From NCBI RefSeq assembly GCF_008728515.1, contig NC_044989.1, positions 79,571,754-79,635,753 on the forward strand: 64,000 nt of DNA. Reading direction: 5' to 3'. A program made the translations under genes and the position numbers. Position 1 is the stretch's first letter. Each line of letters starts with the position of its first letter. This DNA comes from Papio anubis (lineage: Eukaryota; Chordata; Mammalia; Primates; Cercopithecidae). The notes under the pieces are model-generated. The model ran no database searches. It was not told where the DNA came from and was given only the letters and a program-made list of their open reading frames with translations. Positions 57,820 to 64,000 of the stretch are shown here, piece after piece.

Positions 57820-59062
57820 AATTTCTGAGTGTAGGAATTCACTCTATGGGTATACTTGCAGTTGTACTTTACAGTTTATTACGGTGATATTCATCACAGA
57901 AGTGTTTATAATCATCCTCATAAAATGATAGCTTTAGGAGATCTTTTTAATGTGCTAGCTTGGCAAAAAAAATTTTTTTAACCTGACAAGTTTATATTGT
58001 CTCCAGTAGCAAAGACTCACTAGCCCATGAAACAATAAGTCTAAGAATAAATTTATTAGAGCTATTAATATATCCCTCTAAGCCTTGGCATTAGCGATAA
58101 AAGTTTGTATCTATATGGCTTGTAGGCAGCTCAGTCACAGATAATCTTCTCTAGTGAGAAAAGCTGCCAGAAAATTCACTTTGATTTGAGTCCTTGAATG
58201 TGAGAGCCTCTCTACCACCAGCCCAGGAGGGTACCTGAGGACACTTGTGGTCATGGAAAATAACGACTCTCAGAAGTGTAGAGGGTATAGGCTGCGTGGC
58301 TATATAGTACTATTACTCAAAGAAAGGATTTAATCAGGCCTTTTCTGTGTCAAGAGATGAAATGAAAAAGCCGCCCAGTCCCTAGCATAGATCTCTGCGA
58401 AGAGATGGAAATGTTGCCCCATTCCAGGAGAGAGTTCTCAGAACTGGCTGTGTATATCACCTGAAAATCCCAAGTTCAGAGAGCCCCGTAATTGGGAATC
58501 AAAGCATGCTGCTTCTCTGATTAGACCCAGCACCAGGACCAGGATTATAACCCAAACGCTTCGAGACACCAGGCAGGCGATATAAAGGCTTCTATGAGGC
58601 TGTGTGTAAAACAGAGACAGTAATGTTAGCCATGAAATGTGTGTTGTCAAATACACCACTACTGAGGGTCAGATCTGGCACACAGGTGGCCAGTTTATGA
58701 CCCTTGACTGAGGGAATGAGTTCATCCTTTTTCAAAGACAGTATAGGAATCTGGTTCAGACAGGCACTCTACGCAGGGCACACAGGGCTGCTGCTGTGTG
58801 GTGCAGGGCCAATGTCAATATCAGCAGTGGTGCCACATGGCAGTGAGGAGCAGGAGCCAGCTGACCCCATCCAGCTTTCCACAGATACTGGATCTTCTGT
58901 TGATAGCACAGGTGGGGGACCTGAGAAGTTAACCAGAAAAATATTACATAGATCAATGCTTGCACATACTTCTACTTGGAGCACTCACATCAGTTTCAAG
59001 GGTTACTTTCTCCCTCCCTCATTCCTCCTCCTGCCTTCTTTTCTTCCTGTCTTCCTTTATTC
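57820..59062. other. Unassigned sequence
   Basis: A 144-codon plus-strand frame at 58704-59138 runs into a TC tract and an LTR and has no recognised domain. Confidence 0.45.
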
Positions 59063-59080
59063 TCTCTCTCTCTCTCTCTG
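59062..59080. repeat. (TC)n microsatellite
   Basis: Uninterrupted CT run next to the MaLR LTR start. Confidence 0.9.
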
Positions 59081-59084
59081 TTAT

Positions 59085-59789
59085 TGTTATAGATTGAATA
59101 TTTATGTCTCCCCTATAATTAATAGGTTCACATCTTAATTCCCAATGTGATGGCATTAGGAGGTGGGGCCTTTGGGAGGTGATTAGATCAGAAGGTGGAG
59201 CTCTCTCATGAATGGCATTAGCGCCCTTATGAAAGAGCTCCCAGACCAAACACAGTGGCTCTCATCTGCAATCCCAGAACTTTGGAAGCACAAGGTGAAA
59301 GAATTGCTGAGTCCAATGTTTGAGGCCAGCCTTGGAAACATAGAGATACCCTGTCTGTAAAAAAAGTTTTGTTTGTTTTTTTTTTAATTAGCCAGGCATG
59401 GTGCAAGTGGTGGAGCACATCTGTAGTCCCAGCTACTCAAGAGCTGAGGAAAGAGGACTGCTTGAGCCCAGGAGCTTTAGGTCACAGTGAGCTATGTTTG
59501 TGCCACTGCTGTCCAGCCTGGGCAACAGAGTGAGATCCCATCTCTAAAATAAATAAATAAATAATACAAGAGGACCCAGAGAACTCTCTCACTGTCCACT
59601 ATGTTAAGTCACAACAAGCAGTTGGCAGTCTACATGCAACCCAGAAAAGAATCCTCACCAAAATCCAACAATGCTGGCACCCTGATCTCAAACTTCCAGC
59701 CTCCAGAACTGTAAGAAGTAAATTTCTATTGGTTATAAGCCACCCAGTCTATGTTGCTTTGTTATAACATCCTGGAGGGACTAAGACAG
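59085..59789 (+). mobile_element. MaLR LTR (MLT1/MST class) split by an Alu
   Basis: TGTTATAGATTGAATATTTA at the start, GTGATGGCATTAGGAGGTGG, and CTCCAGAACTGTAAGAAGTA, GGGACTAAGACA at the end: full-length class consensus order. Confidence 0.88.
59246..59567 (+). mobile_element. Alu inserted in MaLR LTR
   Basis: Plus-strand Alu, diverged, with an AAATA-repeat tail. Flanks AAGAGCTCCCAGA and AAGAGGACCCAGA are the likely duplication. Confidence 0.93.
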
Positions 59790-61639
59790 TTCTTTTTCCT
59801 TCTTCAGTCTATGAATTGTCTTAGGGTACATTGTGAACTCTTCCTTCTCAGAATTGATCTTTAGCAGAGTGGAGACCATGTTTTCCCAGTTAGACCAAGC
59901 AGTTACTGAGCATAGTTCAATTTCTCTCATCAGTCTATTTTCAGTAGGCACATGCTATCGGTCACCCATCAGTAAGACAGTACTCCAGGGATAGAACTCT
60001 TTCTGCTAATTGCCCATATATCCACCAATTGTTTCTCTCCTTTCTATTTCCATTCTCCTATTTCCCCACACCCGGGAAAATATAAATGCAACATTATTGA
60101 CTGGTGAATGACCTAAGCTGACAGTTGGTGGCACTGCTTCTCAACCAAAATCCCTAATGCATAAGCATAGGAAAATATATCTATCTCCTTATTTACCCCA
60201 ATAAATGGCCTAAGCGCCAAACATGAGAATTGTTAGGAGAACAGATTTCTGGACTCAACCCCTTAGAGATTAATAGAGTGCTTCTTGCAATCTGCAGATT
60301 TAATTAATATTGCAAATGATTCTAATTTAGGCGGCCCATTACAGGAACATAATTTTGAACTGAAGACAGAAGAGGGAGACAGACTTTGAAATCAGCAATA
60401 TGTTGAGATAAAAGCATTCTTCAGTTGCGTATTTCTGATCTGAAAGTTTTGCCAAAGTATTCAATGATAATTGCGCTTCTATCAATTTTTTTCAAATTTC
60501 TAATAGCTTTTAAGATATCTAAATATATATATATATGTATTTGTGTGTATATATCTGTTGGTGCATGAAGGATTATGTCTGTTGATTGTCAGAACAGCCT
60601 CAGATATTTTAATGATTACTTTCCCATTAATGAGTAAATCAAAATGAATCTGTTAATTCTATCAAACCAATGAATCACTGAGATGTTCGTATATGTGAGT
60701 ATTAACCTTATTTTCAACACTTTATCATTGACATTTCAATCATATTGAAGACTGAAGGAATTTTACCATGAACATTCAAACATCTATCACCCAGTCTCCA
60801 CTATTAACAGTTTACTCTCTGTTTCATCAATTACCTATACATCTATGCATTGCTCTATTATCCATCAACCCATCTTAGTTTTTGATAAATTTCAGTGTAA
60901 GTTGGAGACATATATACCAATATTTTACTATGCATCTTATTAACTAAATTTCAATATTCATTCATTATTTTATGTAAAACTTACATGCAATGACATGCAT
61001 GCATGCATGCATGGTTTGGATATCATTCAATGAGTTCACACAAACATATGTGTCCTGCTAGGGACATCTTTAAGCTGGAGTTTGACAAATGAGTAATATT
61101 TGAGTTATAGAATTAAGTGAGGAATGAGATTGGTTTCCACTGGAAAATGGTCATAATGAGATACTACGTGCAGAACAAGCAGAAAGTATGAACAAGCAAT
61201 GAAAGTGCTTCTGCAAACCTATGTGCAGAGTTTTGCAACACTTGTTAAGGCTTTCATTGAATAAGCCTTTTATATAGAATATAACAACACCATTAGATCC
61301 CATGCCAACATTTGTTTTGTGGCTGTTTTGTTTTGTTTTGTTTTGCCACCTCTTTAAAATTAATGTCTCATTTTGAATCTTATACCAGAAAATTTAAACC
61401 AACATCTCTGTCTACTAGTAGAGGACTTACTCTATGTGAGAAATCAACTGAATGCCAAAGTCTTACTCATGTTTTCTGTTATTTTGGACTTCGAAGCACC
61501 CTGGATAGCTCTCTACACATGTGGAGGCAGCATTCTAAGAAAAGCCTAATTTCATCTTTATTCTTTCAAAACCGAGCCTGAAACTTTATCTCCATCAACT
61601 TGCAAGCTTTTTTCCTTGAAAGGTTATGTGATATAGTCA
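59790..61639. other. Unassigned sequence
   Basis: Contains an AT-rich microsatellite near 60520-60555 and (ATGC)n at 60994-61013. No gene. Confidence 0.5.
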
Positions 61640-61866
61640 TGAAAAATAAACTTCACTGTCAGTCAGACACAACTGAATTTATATGATCTGCCTCTTGAGC
61701 AAGTTAATTAGACTCTCTAAACCTTGACTTTCTCATCTATAAAACTGGAATAGCAATAGAACCCGCCCCATAGAGATTTTGAGAGTATTGCACAAGGTCA
61801 TGTATGTAAAGTGCTTAGCACAGTCCCTGGCTCATAATTAGTGCTCAGTTAATGTCAGTTATTTTT
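61640..61866 (+). mobile_element. MIR
   Basis: CTCTCTAAACCTTGACTTTC, TTTTGAGAGTATTGCACAAG, AAAGTGCTTAGCACAGTCCC: near full-length MIR 3' portion. Confidence 0.85.
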
Positions 61867-62917
61867 TGTTACCCTCTTTGGCCACATTTTCCAGTTCCAC
61901 CTGATCCCTCACTCTGTTGCTTCCAGATCACAGGTGTTAAAAGTATCAGATATTCGAGCAAATACAGTGAGCATAGCAGACATTGTGTTCAGGTGCCAGA
62001 ATTTGCTGATTTTTGTAAATGTGGCTCAATCAATATATTTCTTATTATTTCCCTTTTTAAAAACAATAGTCCATTTATTCTTTGGACTCTTTTACCATGA
62101 AGTAAATGAACAAATCCAAATTGCCCTATTACCAGGCTGAAATATGTTCAAAATCCATACCTGAAAGAAGATTGAATGTGAAAATGTGAAATATTGCACC
62201 AGGGGATTCTAGGGTCATATGATTATGGTGACAGAGCTCATGGGGATGTTTCTGAGATACAGGTAACTTCATCTTAGCAACAGGCATTGTGCAACATGAA
62301 TTTGTATCCCAAGGCGCTGCCATGAACTTTGTTTTAGTAGTTGCAAAACCATTCAGCTGCTCAGATGGAGAGCTCTGAGGGACTCTGGGACAAATTTCCT
62401 CCACAAAAAATCAAGCCTCCAGCTTTTAGCACACTGCCAGGAGTTGCTGAAAAGTTCTATGTTAAAAATGAAAATATACCTGGGAGGGTTATCACATTCA
62501 GCAGTCTCTTGAGCCCTTCATACCTCAGAGTAAACTTATTAATCACTTGGATTTTCCCTTGAATTTAAGTGCGTGCTCTTGACATGGATTGAAAAAAAGG
62601 AAAGGCAACTCCTCCAGGTTTGTCCAGACGGGACAAACGAGTTTTAATTTGGGCATAGAAACATCATGGGTCAACATATGCAATGAAGCCAGGGGTAGGA
62701 CTAGAAGGCAGAAGTAATAAATTTACATTTATTCCATCATTTGATGTCTGTGAAGAATTGGCAAGCCTCCAAATTTTTGGAACATGTGTGCCATTATCTA
62801 TGCAATGCCAATATTCATTTCTATTCTAACTAGTATTTACAATGTTAGTGAGACTTAAATGAGATAGTATTCATGAAAGCCTTCCAGATAAAAAATAAAA
62901 TAAAATAAACAATGTTA
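61867..62917. other. Unassigned sequence
   Basis: No gene or firm repeat. Confidence 0.5.
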
Positions 62918-63160
62918 CAAGCATACCTCAGAGATACCGTGAGTTAAATTCCAGACAACCACAATAAAACACATATCAGAGTAAAGTGAGTCACACAATT
63001 TTTGGTTTCCCAGTGCATATAAAAGTTATGTTTACACTATATCATAGTTTATTAAGTGTGAAACAGCATTATGTCTAAAATAATACATATTTAAATTAAA
63101 AATATTCTATTGCTAAAAATGCTAATGATCATCTGAATCTTCAGTGAGTCGTAATCTTTT
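62918..63160. mobile_element. Tigger1 terminal part
   Basis: AAGCATACCTCAGAGATACC, CCAGTGCATATAAAAGTTAT, AGTGAGTCGTAATCTTTTT follow the Tigger1 end consensus. Confidence 0.85.
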
Positions 63161-63163
63161 TTA

Positions 63164-64000
63164 AAAATTTCAACTTTTATTATAGATTAAAGGGTATACA
63201 TGCAGATTTATTCCATGGGTAAATTACACAACGCTGAGGTTTGGGGTCCCAAAGATCTTATCACCCAGGCCGTAAGCACAGTACCCACCAGGTGGTTCTT
63301 CAACCCACGGCCCTCTCCTTTCTAGTGATCCCTCGTATCTATTGTTCCTGTCTTTACAATCACGTACATTCGACGTTTAACTCCCACTTATATTTGTTTT
63401 GTCAAAGAATTTATGGCTAAGTCCTCAAAAGCAATTGTAACAAAAATGAAAATTGGTAAGTGGAACATAATTCAACTAAAGAGCTTCTGCCCAGCAAAAG
63501 AAAGCATCGACAGAGTAAACAGCCTGCAGAATGGGAGAAAATATCTGCAACTATGCATCTGACAAAAGTCTAATATCCAGAATCTACAAGGAACTTAAAT
63601 CATGAAGCAAAACCAAATAATCTACATGTGAGAATTATATGTGAGAACATGCTGTATTTTGTTTTCTGTTTTTGAGTTAGATCGTTTAGGCTAATGACCT
63701 CCAACTCCATCCATGATGCTGCAAAGAGCATTTTTTTTTTTTATCGCTGCATTGTATTCCATGGTTTATATGTACCACATTTTATTTATCCAGTCCACTG
63801 TTGATGGGCACTTAGATTGATTCCATGTCCTTGCTATTGTAAATAGTGCTGCAGTGAACATATAGGTGCATGGGTCTTTATGACAGGATGAATTTTTTTT
63901 TCCTTCGGCATATCCTAGTAGTGGAATAGCTGGGTGGAATGGGAGCTCTCTTTTAAGTTCTTTGAGAAACCTCAGAACTGCTTTCCATAATGGCTTAACT
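63164..64000 (-). mobile_element. L1 3' end, minus strand, with inverted internal segment
   Basis: In minus sense the ORF2 C-terminal region (64000 to about 63620: GGAAAGCAGTTCTGAGGTTT, CAGCACTATTTACAATAGCA) is followed by a 3'UTR (63396 to 63164). Between them 63397-63605 reads as L1 ORF2 on the plus strand (AAAGAGCTTCTGCCCAGCAA, AATATCCAGAATCTACAAGG), normally located further upstream. The element continues past the right edge. Confidence 0.85.

Noticed and set aside
58704..59138. 144-codon plus-strand frame
   Set aside because: Runs into a TC microsatellite and a MaLR LTR, no domain or splice context seen.
1..64000. tRNA or rRNA genes
   Set aside because: No cloverleaf with A and B boxes outside Alu-type sequence and no rRNA text was noticed; a tRNAscan or Rfam search would be decisive.

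Overview
This is primate intergenic DNA with no host gene that I can support. Alu, L1, MIR, MaLR LTRs, Tigger and hAT fossils and ERV1 proviruses cover much of it. One AluY (31961-32197) carries the right-arm wording GAGATCCGGCCACTGCACTC, which I associate with Old World monkey Alus. Together with an insertion having a near-perfect tRNA-Pro primer site, this suggests a cercopithecoid monkey. The species call is inference.

Region 1 (1-12658) is a nested endogenous retrovirus locus, all on the minus strand. The host element, ERV-A, has an LTR12/ERV9-like 5' LTR (12092-12658), a tRNA-Arg-type primer site (12072-12088), a purine-rich leader, a misplaced pol fragment, gag, protease and reverse transcriptase running off the left edge. 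A second gammaretrovirus-like provirus, ERV-B (2315-9761), sits inside ERV-A gag, flanked by a 4-bp CTTA target duplication (2311-2314 and 9762-9765). ERV-B has a 5' LTR with 44-bp direct repeats, a tRNA-Pro primer site, two gag-pol segments sharing one internal deletion junction, a 5' half of an L1 wedged between them, a CpG-dense block, and a truncated 3' LTR fused to pol. Every coding region is broken. Copy B of gag-pol is dense in short indels, so part of 4800-9050 may be poorly polished assembly.

Region 2 (12660-26930) holds a hAT-like transposon, an L1 inserted with a 14-bp duplication into a degenerate short-period tandem repeat (15040-15825) that contains a perfect DR5 of AGGTCA, an Alu with a CTT-expanded tail, MLT1 and MST LTRs, MER2 split by an Alu, and a short L1PA-type insertion.

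Region 3 (26931-43400) is mostly unassigned sequence with scattered Alu, old L1, Tigger-like, MIR and LTR-like pieces. Region 4 (41956-45110) has an MLT1 LTR, a diverged 230-bp unit present twice, and an ERV1-type LTR (44217-44720) with AATAAA and a tRNA-Arg-like primer site. Region 5 (45111-64000) has MaLR LTRs, several Alus (one at 53619-53874 badly scrambled), GT microsatellites, a MIR, a Tigger1 end and an L1 containing an inverted segment at the right edge.

No genes act together here. The functional content is limited to retroelement remnants and possible regulatory sequence in LTRs and repeats.
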